Assembly (NCBI GenBank): GCA_002782345.1
Contig: PFHO01000002.1
Span: 1 to 12,102, forward strand
DNA length: 12,102 bases
Reading direction: 5' to 3'
Origin: Candidatus Moranbacteria bacterium CG_4_8_14_3_um_filter_34_16
GTDB taxonomy: Bacteria > Patescibacteriota > Minisyncoccia > Moranbacterales > UBA2206
In this document: in pieces, positions 1 to 5,298 of the stretch
How the letters are laid out: every line of letters begins with the position of its first letter
Position numbering within the stretch: position 1 is the stretch's first letter
Program-made: the position numbers and the translations under genes
Notes under the pieces: generated by a model
Told to the model about the DNA's origin: nothing
What the model saw: the letters and a program-made list of their open reading frames with translations, nothing else
The model's database searches: none

Positions 1-19
1 AAAATTAGAAATTAAACTT

Positions 20-94
20 GCGGGTATCGTATAGTGGCTATTATACGTCCTTGCCAAGGACGAGAGACGGGTTCGATTCCCGTTACCCGCTCCA
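20..94 (+). tRNA. tRNA-Gly (GCC anticodon), CCA encoded
   Basis: Cloverleaf seen directly. The 7-bp acceptor stem GCGGGTA/TACCCGC pairs perfectly (20-26 with 84-90), followed by discriminator T at 91 and an encoded CCA at 92-94. The anticodon loop TTGCCAA carries GCC, and the T arm contains GGTTCGATTCC. It decodes GGC/GGT glycine codons. The 3' end is overlapped on the other strand by the last codons and stop of the serine recombinase, and the terminal GC-T-CCA is the first six bases of the 91-bp inverted repeat. Its first 26 nt are identical to those of the TCC isoacceptor at 4543-4614. Confidence 0.96.
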
Positions 95-1561
95 AACGGA
101 AAATTGCGATTTTGAAAGCGCCAGCGCCCACTCTTTTTGCGGTTGAAAGCTGGCGTTTTTGTTTTGGAGAATCCAGTTCGAGCCGATTTTTTGCAAGAAG
201 CTTCGCTTCTCTTCCAAATTTTCAGAATTAAAAAGAAAGTTGGCTTTATGAGCCGATAAAATGAAATTTCTCATGGGTTCGAGCCAATAATTTCCCTTTC
301 GCCCAAAATCAATCAACTTCTGTTTCAAGTCCGCTTTTTGATTCAGCAGTTTTTCTTTTTTCTCTTTGTATTCGGAAAGCGAAATGGTATTTTCCAGTCG
401 CATATCAAGTAAGCGAGAAACTTTGTTTTCGATTTCCGAAATTTCCTTTTCTACATTTTGGGCGAAAGTTCTTGATGTTTGGCTGGCTTCTTTTTCTTCG
501 GCGTTTAGTTTTGTCAAAATAGGTGCCAGCCAATCTTTGGGCAAAGCAACTTTTTGAAAAATATCATTGATTTGCAAATGCAAGTCTTTTTCATTTACAT
601 ATTTTTGTGTGCAATCAGTGTTCTTCTTTGTGCAACGGTAATGGCGAAAAACTAAACCGCTTTTTTTGATGTGCTGTTCGGCAGTGATGGAACGACCACA
701 TTCTCCACATTTGAAGATGCCTAAAAATCCAAAACCATAATGTGGTTTTTCTTTTCTCGGTTTTCCTCTAGCCGCCATTACTCGTTGCACTTCTTCAAAA
801 AGTTGCTTGGAAATTATTGGCTCGTGTATTCCTTCATAGATTTCATTTTTGAACTGAAAGAGTCCATAGTAAAAAGGATTTTGCAACATTCTTTGGATTC
901 GAGACAATGGCAAAATATTTTTTGATCTTCGGCTTATCAATCCCAAAGAAAGCGCCAATTTTTGGATTTGCTCCAAAGTATATTTTCCAGTCGCATATTC
1001 TTCAAAAAGTTTTCTCACAAGTTGCCAATTTTCAGGGTCTTTGAGAATGGTGTGGTTTCTCAACTCATTTATATAGCCAATGGGAGCAAATCCAGGATAG
1101 ACACCATTTCGGAGCTTCTGGCGTAGTCCACGCTTAATGTTCTCGGAAAGATTATCAATATAATATTTGGATTGTCCAAAAGCAATAGAAAGCATGAAAA
1201 GTCCTTGCGGAGTTTTATCAAACCAAAAAGTCGGGAATTTTAGCATTTCTAGTTTGCCAGTGTCCAACAAGTTGATAATTTTTCCCGCATCAACTGCATT
1301 TCTTGCTAATCTATCAGGATGCCACGCTAAAATTCCCATGGCCTCGCCTTTCTCAATGCCAGAAATCATTTGCTCAAAAATATCGCGCCCAGGTTTCTTG
1401 GCGGATTTGGTTTCAATGAATTCGCGGACAATGGAAATGTTTTCTTTCTGCGCAAATTCTCGAACTTCCGTCAGTTGCGCTTCAATCGACAAAACTTGCT
1501 TTTCCGCTTCATCTGTTGATTTTCTGGCATAGAGAAAAAACTTTTTGGTTTGATTTTGCAT
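83..1561 (-). CDS. Serine recombinase (resolvase/invertase N-terminal, zinc ribbon, coiled coil)
   Basis: Site-specific DNA recombinase of the large serine family; it would cut and rejoin DNA at attachment sites through a covalent phosphoserine. Using the ATG at 1561 (492 aa), the catalytic serine is in LYARKS (S15), followed by QVLSIEAQL and the catalytic-domain arginine motif DRLAR near 83-87. A recombinase domain follows around 155-275, then a zinc ribbon with CxxC (285, 288) and further cysteines near 310 and 317, a coiled coil around 363-418, and a C-terminal GSNWxLQNK-type tail. An upstream in-frame GTG at 1597 would add 12 residues, but family members typically begin just before KKFFLYARKS, so I prefer the ATG. 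No clear Shine-Dalgarno is visible. The last four codons and stop run antisense into the 3' end of tRNA-Gly, giving the tail SVWSG. The 3' end lies in one arm of a 91-bp inverted repeat. Family assignment is secure; its att sites are unknown. Confidence 0.93.
   Translation of the reverse strand: MQNQTKKFFLYARKSTDEAEKQVLSIEAQLTEVREFAQKENISIVREFIETKSAKKPGRDIFEQMISGIEKGEAMGILAWHPDRLARNAVDAGKIINLLDTGKLEMLKFPTFWFDKTPQGLFMLSIAFGQSKYYIDNLSENIKRGLRQKLRNGVYPGFAPIGYINELRNHTILKDPENWQLVRKLFEEYATGKYTLEQIQKLALSLGLISRRSKNILPLSRIQRMLQNPFYYGLFQFKNEIYEGIHEPIISKQLFEEVQRVMAARGKPRKEKPHYGFGFLGIFKCGECGRSITAEQHIKKSGLVFRHYRCTKKNTDCTQKYVNEKDLHLQINDIFQKVALPKDWLAPILTKLNAEEKEASQTSRTFAQNVEKEISEIENKVSRLLDMRLENTISLSEYKEKKEKLLNQKADLKQKLIDFGRKGNYWLEPMRNFILSAHKANFLFNSENLEEKRSFLQKIGSNWILQNKNASFQPQKEWALALSKSQFSVWSG
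89..179 (+). repeat. Left arm of 91-bp inverted repeat (recombinase C-terminus)
   Basis: Reverse-complementary to 1852-1942 with one mismatch (GAGAAT here, GAGAGT in the other arm). The arm starts at the last two bases of the tRNA acceptor stem, includes the discriminator and CCA, and covers the last ~30 codons of the recombinase. Lower-grade homology continues to about 240, interrupted by palindromic insertions (see 196-210 and 1784-1850). Confidence 0.95.
115..165 (+). terminator. Terminator-like hairpin downstream of tRNA-Gly(GCC)
   Basis: An inverted repeat with core CGCCAGC (119-125) and GCTGGCG (149-155), extended by A-T pairs and one G-T wobble to 115/159, encloses a 23-nt loop and is followed by T-rich TTTTTGTTTT. 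It could end transcription of the tRNA. The loop is long for an intrinsic terminator, and the element lies inside the recombinase coding region on the opposite strand. The inverted copy at 1852-1942 carries the same hairpin. Confidence 0.45.
196..210. repeat. 15-nt palindrome (6-3-6, TTC loop) inside the recombinase gene
   Basis: AGAAGC-TTC-GCTTCT, lying in frame in the recombinase gene and coding part of EKRSF. In the homologous relic at 1754-1942 the same position holds an unrelated palindrome of 7-3-7 type (1784-1800). The sequences on both sides of it are conserved between the copies. Confidence 0.8.
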
Positions 1562-1590
1562 ATTTTTTAAAAACGAAGAAGCAACCCTGT

Positions 1591-1693
1591 TGGACACAAA
1601 CTCACTTGCGCAAATTTGTACAGAATTGCTTCTTTGTGGCTACAATAATAATTATTGCAACATTAAAGCGCAAGATATATGAATTTGTGTCCA
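1591..1693. promoter_or_regulatory. Inverted pair of 14-nt boxes flanking the recombinase promoter
   Basis: TGGACACAAACTCA at 1591-1604 and its inverted counterpart at 1680-1693 (TGGACACAAATTCA on the minus strand) match at 13 of 14 bases. One lies just upstream of the candidate -35, the other between the promoter and the start codon. They could be operators, recombinase binding sites, or the inner edges of a partial inverted duplication that also produced the C-terminal relic. Confidence 0.5.
1645..1673 (-). promoter_or_regulatory. Candidate promoter of the serine recombinase
   Basis: On the minus strand a -35-like TTGCGC (1668-1673) and -10-like TATTAT (1645-1650) are separated by 17 nt, about 84 bp before the ATG at 1561. 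The -35 is weak (3 of 6 consensus bases). An inverted pair of TGGACACAAA(C/T)TCA boxes brackets it. Confidence 0.35.
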
Positions 1694-1783
1694 CTTATAT
1701 ATTACCACATTTCAAAAAAGTGCAAAATTCGCTTTTGGGCAATCAAAATTGGCACTTTCTTTTTGATTCTGAAAATTTGGAAG

Positions 1784-1800
1784 TTTCGCCTTTGGCGAAA
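1784..1800. repeat. 17-nt palindrome (7-3-7, TTT loop) in recombinase relic
   Basis: TTTCGCC-TTT-GGCGAAA. It occupies the position of the 15-nt palindrome at 196-210 of the intact gene; counting one extra T at 1801, the two alleles differ by 3 nt, which keeps the reading frame. Confidence 0.8.
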
Positions 1801-1816
1801 ATGCAAAAAATCGGCT

Positions 1817-1850
1817 GTTGAATTTCATTCAACTTTGAGCTTCGCTCAAA
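1817..1850. repeat. Two tandem 17-nt palindromes (7-3-7, TTC loops), exact 34-bp insertion
   Basis: GTTGAAT-TTC-ATTCAAC (1817-1833) is followed directly by TTTGAGC-TTC-GCTCAAA (1834-1850). Alignment with the intact recombinase (positions 180/181 joined) shows that exactly these 34 bp are extra in the relic, and they break its frame. Each unit can fold into a 7-bp hairpin with a three-base loop. Confidence 0.85.
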
Positions 1851-1851
1851 T

Positions 1852-1942
1852 GAACTGGACTCTCCAAAACAAAAACGCCAGCTTTCAACCGCAAAAAGAG
1901 TGGGCGCTGGCGCTTTCAAAATCGCAATTTTCCGTTTGGAGC
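1852..1942 (-). repeat. Right arm of 91-bp inverted repeat
   Basis: Inverted copy of 89-179 with a single mismatch. It lies about 290 bp beyond the recombinase start codon, so the whole recombinase gene and its promoter sit between the arms. Read on the + strand it encodes the same peptide as the recombinase tail (LQNKNASFQPQKEW...QFSVW), then diverges into SCFYAE and a stop at 1958-1960. Confidence 0.95.
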
Positions 1943-2073
1943 TGTTTTTATGCGGAATAAAAAATGAGCAACGGAAGATGCTTAGATGGCTCTGTTGTCA
2001 ATCTCCAATTTTTTAAAAAGTTAATGAAAATCAATTATCCATGGTTGACTTTCATCAACTTTTTATCTTTCTC

Positions 2074-2245
2074 TCAATCGTTTTCTTGTTTTTCTTCTCT
2101 TTTTGGCTCTTTCGGACACAATAAGCCAAAGATAAATTTACATCCATTACCACGATTCAAAAATTTCTCCAGAAACAATATTGTTTACTCGTTTTACCTC
2201 TTCGTTTTTAAATAATCTCAGATCAGAAATAAATTTTAATTTATT
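2074..2245 (-). pseudogene. Possible decayed small ORF downstream of the CDF gene
   Basis: On the minus strand an open frame from 2245 reads LRLFKNEEVKRVNNIVSGEIFESW and stops at 2148-2150. Directly after it, in another frame, GNGCKFIFGLLCPKEP continues to a stop at 2074-2076. The two pieces read as one short basic protein of about 57 residues broken by a one-base shift. There is no ATG/GTG/TTG start in the first piece. I do not recognise the family, and chance open frames in AT-rich DNA remain possible. The rest of 1961-2235 shows nothing I can name. Confidence 0.25.
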
Positions 2246-3272
2246 TCAATATCAATATGTTTAACTTCAGCAATTTCATCCTCTATCTTTTTTTCAATCT
2301 CATCAATTTTATTGCCAATCATTCTTGGCACCTTGTCTAAATAGTCCACACAAAATCGAAGGGAATTTTCATAATCATTTTTTATCAAAATATATTCTTC
2401 TTTCAAAAATCCATTTGGGAAAATGTTTCTGATTAAGCTCGGTCCATTAAATTCCACTTCGCATTTGATTCGATATTTTCCCACATCCAAAATGGTTGAT
2501 TTAAAATCTATTACTTTTTCAATTGAAGGATCGCTTTCCAAAATTTTAATAATTTTTTTTGTGTTTTTCTCGGAATAGTTTTTCCAATTAAATATTCTCT
2601 GTTTTTATTAATTAGCATTATCGCCACAATTCCCAAAAGTGTTCCAATAATAATTGAACCAATTGAATCCCAATAATGATTGCCGGTAATATGAGTGAGC
2701 CAAATACTCAAAAAAGCTACTAAAATACCAAAAACTGCCACACCATCTTCATAGAGCACGGCTAAAGTTGTTGGATTGCCATTTTTTAATATTTCTTTAA
2801 GTTTTATGTTTGGACTGGAATGGCTAAGCTCTCTAAGTGCCAACAAGAAAGTCCCCCCTTCAACCACAAAAGAAATTGCTAAAACTGTAAAAGTCGTCCA
2901 GCCAACAGAAATTTCTTTTTCCAAAAATAAAGAGCTCACTCCGTGATAAACAGTTACGCCCGAACCAATAAAAAATATTCCGCAGGCTGAAATCAGCGAC
3001 CAAAAAAATCTTTCTCGTCCATAACCATAGGAAAATTTTAAATTTGCTTCTTTGGTTGATCTCTTAACTCCAATCAAAAGCAAAAATTGATTGGCTGTAT
3101 CCGCAAAGCTGTGAATTGTTTCGGAAAATAAAGCGCCTGATCCGGAAATCATAAATCCAAAAAATTTGAGAATTACGATTAGAATGTTTCCCAAAAAAGC
3201 CGCCAGAACCGGCAAATAGCCGATTGCATTTTTTTCTTGAATTTTGTTATTGGGTTTGATTGATTTGAGCAT
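2236..3272 (-). pseudogene. ZnT9-like cation diffusion facilitator, split by a -1 frameshift
   Basis: Integral membrane metal/proton antiporter of the CDF (SLC30) superfamily, closest in pattern to the ZnT9-like branch. The first frame (start ATG at 3272, stop at 2511-2513, 253 codons) holds several membrane segments, a helix-2 metal-site-like ETIHSFADTANQ (H54, D58), the loop SYGYGRERFFW, helix 5 with LYEDGVAV, and ITGNHYWDSIGS. The cytoplasmic domain continues in another frame to 2236: ESDPSIEKVIDFKS, LDVGKYRIKCEVEFNG, and a terminal EVKHIDIEIN, all typical of this branch. The switch falls at a run of eight A (minus strand, 2553-2560); nine A would give one intact reading frame of about 345 codons. 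Both halves look conserved, so this is a very recent mutation, a sequencing error, or slippage-dependent expression. It lacks a visible Shine-Dalgarno; an extended -10 promoter lies about 45 bp upstream. Confidence 0.85.
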
Positions 3273-3317
3273 ATTTTTTTTAATTGTCTTTTTTTGATAA
3301 ATTATTCATTGCTTAGC

Positions 3318-3326
3318 ATTATATCA
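3318..3326 (-). promoter_or_regulatory. Extended -10 promoter of the CDF gene
   Basis: The minus strand reads TGATATAAT, a perfect TATAAT with an upstream TG. The -35 position holds only a weak TTTGCT/TTGCTC. It lies about 45 bp before the CDF start at 3272. Confidence 0.6.
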
Positions 3327-3620
3327 GGTCAAAGAATCTGAGCAAAAAATTTAATCAACATTGCCAAATGAATTTGTTGATTTTCATAAATAAGATGAAT
3401 TTATTTTTAATGTGATTCCAATCTAGCCAAACAAAATAAATCACATAAATATAAAAAAACAAAAAATACCGGCATTAAAATGCTCAATTTGGACGTTTTG
3501 ATTTTATATATTATTTCTTTTCCCATACTGCAATAATATGATTTTTAAGACATTTTACAATGTGGTCCTGTGTCTGTATTGCATCAGCATTTTCTGAATA
3601 CTATCATTTGGAATAGCAAT

Positions 3621-3649
3621 TTCACAATCAGATAATTATAAACTATGAT
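3621..3649 (+). promoter_or_regulatory. Candidate sigma-70-type promoter of the methyltransferase
   Basis: TTCACA (3621-3626), a 17-nt spacer, then TATGAT (3644-3649): five of six consensus bases in each of the two boxes at ideal spacing. Transcription would start near 3656, giving a leader of about 105 nt before the ATG at 3762. Confidence 0.55.
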
Positions 3650-3761
3650 ATGATAAAAATATGAAAATTAAATTAAAACTATGGAACTAAAAAATAAACG
3701 GTTAGGGATGGCTTGTTGGGGGTAATGGCTTGACTGTCATTTTTTGTTTGGAAAAATATAT

Positions 3762-4319
3762 ATGGACATTAAATCAATATTTTTAGATTCAATAAGTATC
3801 TCTCTCTTTTTGTTAGTGGCTTGCTCCATAGTTTTTGTATATCTGAATATTTTTTATTTTATCTACCTTAAAGTTCCCACGCTTTCCGCAAATAATAAAG
3901 TCATTGAAAAAATTCTACGGAGTATAGATTTTAAAGGAAGAAAAAAATTTTATGATTTGGGATCTGGCAATGGCAAACTGATTTCAGGCGTAGCCAGTCT
4001 TTATCCAGATTTGGAGTGCATTGGAATTGAATATAATATTGCCGCTTATTACTGCGCAAAAACTAGAAACATCTTTTTAAAAAATAAGGTTAGCTATCTA
4101 AGGGAAAACTTTTTTAAAGTCAATCTTGATGACGCAGATATTGTTTATATTTATCTTTTTCCCGGTGTTATGAATCGATTGGAAGCTAAGCTTGCCAATG
4201 AATTAAAAAGTGGAACTGTGGTTGTCGTTAATTCTTTCCCGTTAAAATCCAAAGAGCCAAAAAAAATTATTCGAAGAAAATTTGGTGCTCTAGACACCCT
4301 CTATATTTATGAGTATTGA
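3762..4319 (+). CDS. Membrane-anchored class I SAM-dependent methyltransferase (FAM173/ATPSCKMT-like)
   Basis: Predicted SAM-dependent methyltransferase of 185 aa. An N-terminal hydrophobic segment (about 12-37) would anchor it in the membrane. The Rossmann-type catalytic domain follows: motif I FYDLGSGNGKL (63-73), the ribose-binding acidic position at the end of strand 2 (CIGIEYN, E90), and the segment NFFKVNLDDADIVYIYLFPGVM (116-137), which resembles the post-motif region of FAM173-type lysine methyltransferases, then LKSGTVVVVNSFPL. In the eukaryotic relatives (ATPSCKMT, ANTKMT) substrates are lysines of inner-membrane proteins; the substrate here is unknown. I chose ATG 3762, preceded by GGAA at about 8-11 nt, over the TTG at 3744, which would add six residues. 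It stands alone between a divergent CDF gene and a convergent tRNA. Confidence 0.82.
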   Translation: MDIKSIFLDSISISLFLLVACSIVFVYLNIFYFIYLKVPTLSANNKVIEKILRSIDFKGRKKFYDLGSGNGKLISGVASLYPDLECIGIEYNIAAYYCAKTRNIFLKNKVSYLRENFFKVNLDDADIVYIYLFPGVMNRLEAKLANELKSGTVVVVNSFPLKSKEPKKIIRRKFGALDTLYIYEY

Positions 4320-4370
4320 TGTTATTTTTAGGCAAAAACTGCCAAAGGGAGAATAGGCTAATTCTGAAAT

Positions 4371-4451
4371 GGAAAAAGACGTCTTCAAACTCCAGTTAAA
4401 TTTTTAAAAAGTGTCAGAAAAAAAGAATGGCTTGATTTTATCAAAAAATAA
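4371..4451 (+). pseudogene. Short open remnant, unidentified
   Basis: After a stop, one frame reads GKRRLQTPVKFLKSVRKKEW then LDFIKK and a stop. It is strongly basic, looks protein-like and has no start codon, so it may be the 3' stub of a lost gene. It is too short to identify. Apart from this and the hairpin at 4508-4534, I see nothing else in 4320-4542. Confidence 0.2.
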
Positions 4452-4507
4452 TCCAGTTCAATCTTTAAACCCAATCCGAAATGCGCGCGCCTCCCAGTTT
4501 AAAAATA

Positions 4508-4534
4508 AAAAAATCCTTGTTTTTTGGGATTTTT
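4508..4534 (-). terminator. Terminator of tRNA-Gly(TCC)
   Basis: Read on the minus strand, AAAAATCC and GGATTTTT pair around a ~10-nt A-rich loop and are followed by a T-rich tract (TTTTATTTTT), starting 8 nt after the tRNA 3' end. The stem is mostly A-T with three G-C-containing positions, so it is moderate in strength. Confidence 0.55.
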
Positions 4535-4542
4535 ATTTTTTG

Positions 4543-4614
4543 AGCGGGTAGGGGGAATCGAACCCCCCTCCTCAGGTTGGAAACCTGATATAATAGCCAC
4601 TATACGATACCCGC
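4543..4614 (-). tRNA. tRNA-Gly (TCC anticodon), CCA not encoded
   Basis: On the minus strand the acceptor stem GCGGGTA/TACCCGC is perfect, the discriminator is T, the anticodon stem TCAGG/CCTGA encloses the loop TTTCCAA with anticodon TCC, and the T arm contains GGGTTCGATTCCC. It reads GGA/GGG glycine codons. The bases after the discriminator are CAA, so CCA must be added after transcription, unlike the GCC isoacceptor at 20-94. The first 26 nt are identical to that tRNA. Confidence 0.96.
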
Positions 4615-4770
4615 TAAAATATTTTTTTTAAATTTGATTTAATCAATCGTTTTTTACTTTCTGATTGTAATATAAATTTTATCTTTTGTAAATTGCAATG
4701 CCTTTACATAAGCTTATTTAAATGCTAGCCTTAATTTAGCAAATGAAATTAAAGAAGATGAAAATATCTT

Positions 4771-5286
4771 ATGTCAATTTTCAATTTTTTTCAAGGGAAT
4801 AATTTATTCATAGTTTTTTTTGGTTTTTTTTTGGCACTTTTTTCTTGGAATATCTTTCTTCAAATTCAGTTGCGAAAAATCAAAAAAAATCAAAAGGTTT
4901 TATTTTCAGGCAAAACCGGAGTTGATTTGGAAGAAATTATTCTCAAACAAACAAAAAGTTTGCAGTTGCTGGATAAAGATATTCAAGAACTTTACAGTAT
5001 TTCCAATAGAATAAATTCTTTGTCATTTCGGGGTTTGCACAAATTAGGATTGGTAAGATTTAATCCATTTAAGGATATTGGGGGAGATCAAAGTTTTTCC
5101 ATTGCTTTTCTTGATGGCAAGAATAGTGGAATTGTGCTTTCTTCTCTTTTCACTCGCGAAGGATCCAAAGTTTATTCCAAATCCATAATTGGGGGAGTGT
5201 CGGAAAAGCATCCATTGACAGAAGAAGAAAAAGAAGCGATTAAAAAAGCGATAAACGGCAATCTTAAAAAAGCGATAAAAGAATAA
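4771..5286 (+). CDS. DUF4446 family membrane protein
   Basis: 171-aa protein of the DUF4446 family (function unknown). It has one N-terminal transmembrane helix (about 11-31) followed by a basic stretch (RKIKKNQK), a likely coiled-coil helix (52-85), and the family core RGLHKLGLVRFNPF then KDIGGDQSFSIAFLD (88-115), continuing with SGIVLSSLFTREGSKVYSK. The C-terminal helix begins HPLTEEEKEAI. The topology suggests a small cytoplasmic domain tethered to the membrane. Only 12 nt separate its stop from infB, so it is probably co-transcribed, occupying the place where nusA often stands. In Firmicutes the family is often seen near parA/parB; no such gene is in this window. No convincing Shine-Dalgarno precedes the ATG. 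Confidence 0.85.
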   Translation: MSIFNFFQGNNLFIVFFGFFLALFSWNIFLQIQLRKIKKNQKVLFSGKTGVDLEEIILKQTKSLQLLDKDIQELYSISNRINSLSFRGLHKLGLVRFNPFKDIGGDQSFSIAFLDGKNSGIVLSSLFTREGSKVYSKSIIGGVSEKHPLTEEEKEAIKKAINGNLKKAIKE

Positions 5287-5298
5287 GAAAAAATATTT

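Larger units (their letters stand above)
89..1942. mobile_element. Putative recombinase-bearing element or invertible segment at a tRNA 3' end
   Basis: One serine recombinase gene with its promoter region is enclosed by 91-bp inverted repeats, with the outer edge of the left arm inside the 3' end of tRNA-Gly(GCC). No cargo gene lies inside. Homologous or recombinase-catalysed exchange between the arms would invert the recombinase relative to the tRNA. The full limits of any integrated element cannot be set from the window, as no directly repeated tRNA 3' end was found. Confidence 0.5.
1754..1960 (+). pseudogene. Relic C-terminus of a second serine recombinase copy
   Basis: On the + strand this stretch matches the C-terminal ~70 codons of the recombinase at 83-1561: FDSENLE, then MQKIG, then NWTLQNKNASF through QFSVW. 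It is not a functional gene. The catalytic, recombinase and zinc-ribbon parts are absent, and a 34-bp insertion breaks the frame (TGA right after MQKIGC, frame resuming later). It points outward, tail first, opposite to the intact gene. It may be the remains of a partial inverted duplication or of an earlier, related integration. The last residues differ from the intact gene (SCFYAE here, SG there) because the homology ends at the tRNA CCA. Confidence 0.8.
3273..3761. other. Divergent intergenic region between the CDF and methyltransferase genes
   Basis: No gene of substance. It holds the two outward promoters (3318-3326 on -, 3621-3649 on +) and two inverted-repeat pairs: AATCAACA (3353-3360) with TGTTGATT (3375-3382), and TGTGATT (3411-3417) with AATCACA (3439-3445). 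A 14-codon open frame (3681-3725) reads MELKNKRLGMACWG and ends inside a small hairpin, AATGGC/GTCATT (3724-3741), followed by T residues just before the methyltransferase. Any leader-peptide or attenuator role is speculation. Confidence 0.4.

Noticed and set aside
115..159. CRISPR-like or tandem repeat array around the repeated hairpin
   Set aside because: Only two copies exist, in inverted orientation and 1.7 kb apart; no spacers or cas genes.
1167..1532. Open frame of 121 codons on + inside the recombinase
   Set aside because: It is the antisense shadow of a well-conserved recombinase domain, with no family features or start signal of its own.
1964..2215. 83-codon open frame on + after the repeat arm
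   Set aside because: Low-complexity F/S/L-rich translation of AT-rich DNA, no recognisable motif or start signal; the opposite strand looks more protein-like.
4331..4343. Hairpin GGCA-AAAAC-TGCC after the methyltransferase as its terminator
   Set aside because: Only 4 bp of stem and no T run on the + strand.
4634..4646. Perfect palindrome TTGATT-T-AATCAA upstream of tRNA-Gly(TCC)
   Set aside because: AT-only except two G/C pairs and expected by chance in DNA of this composition; no partner site found.
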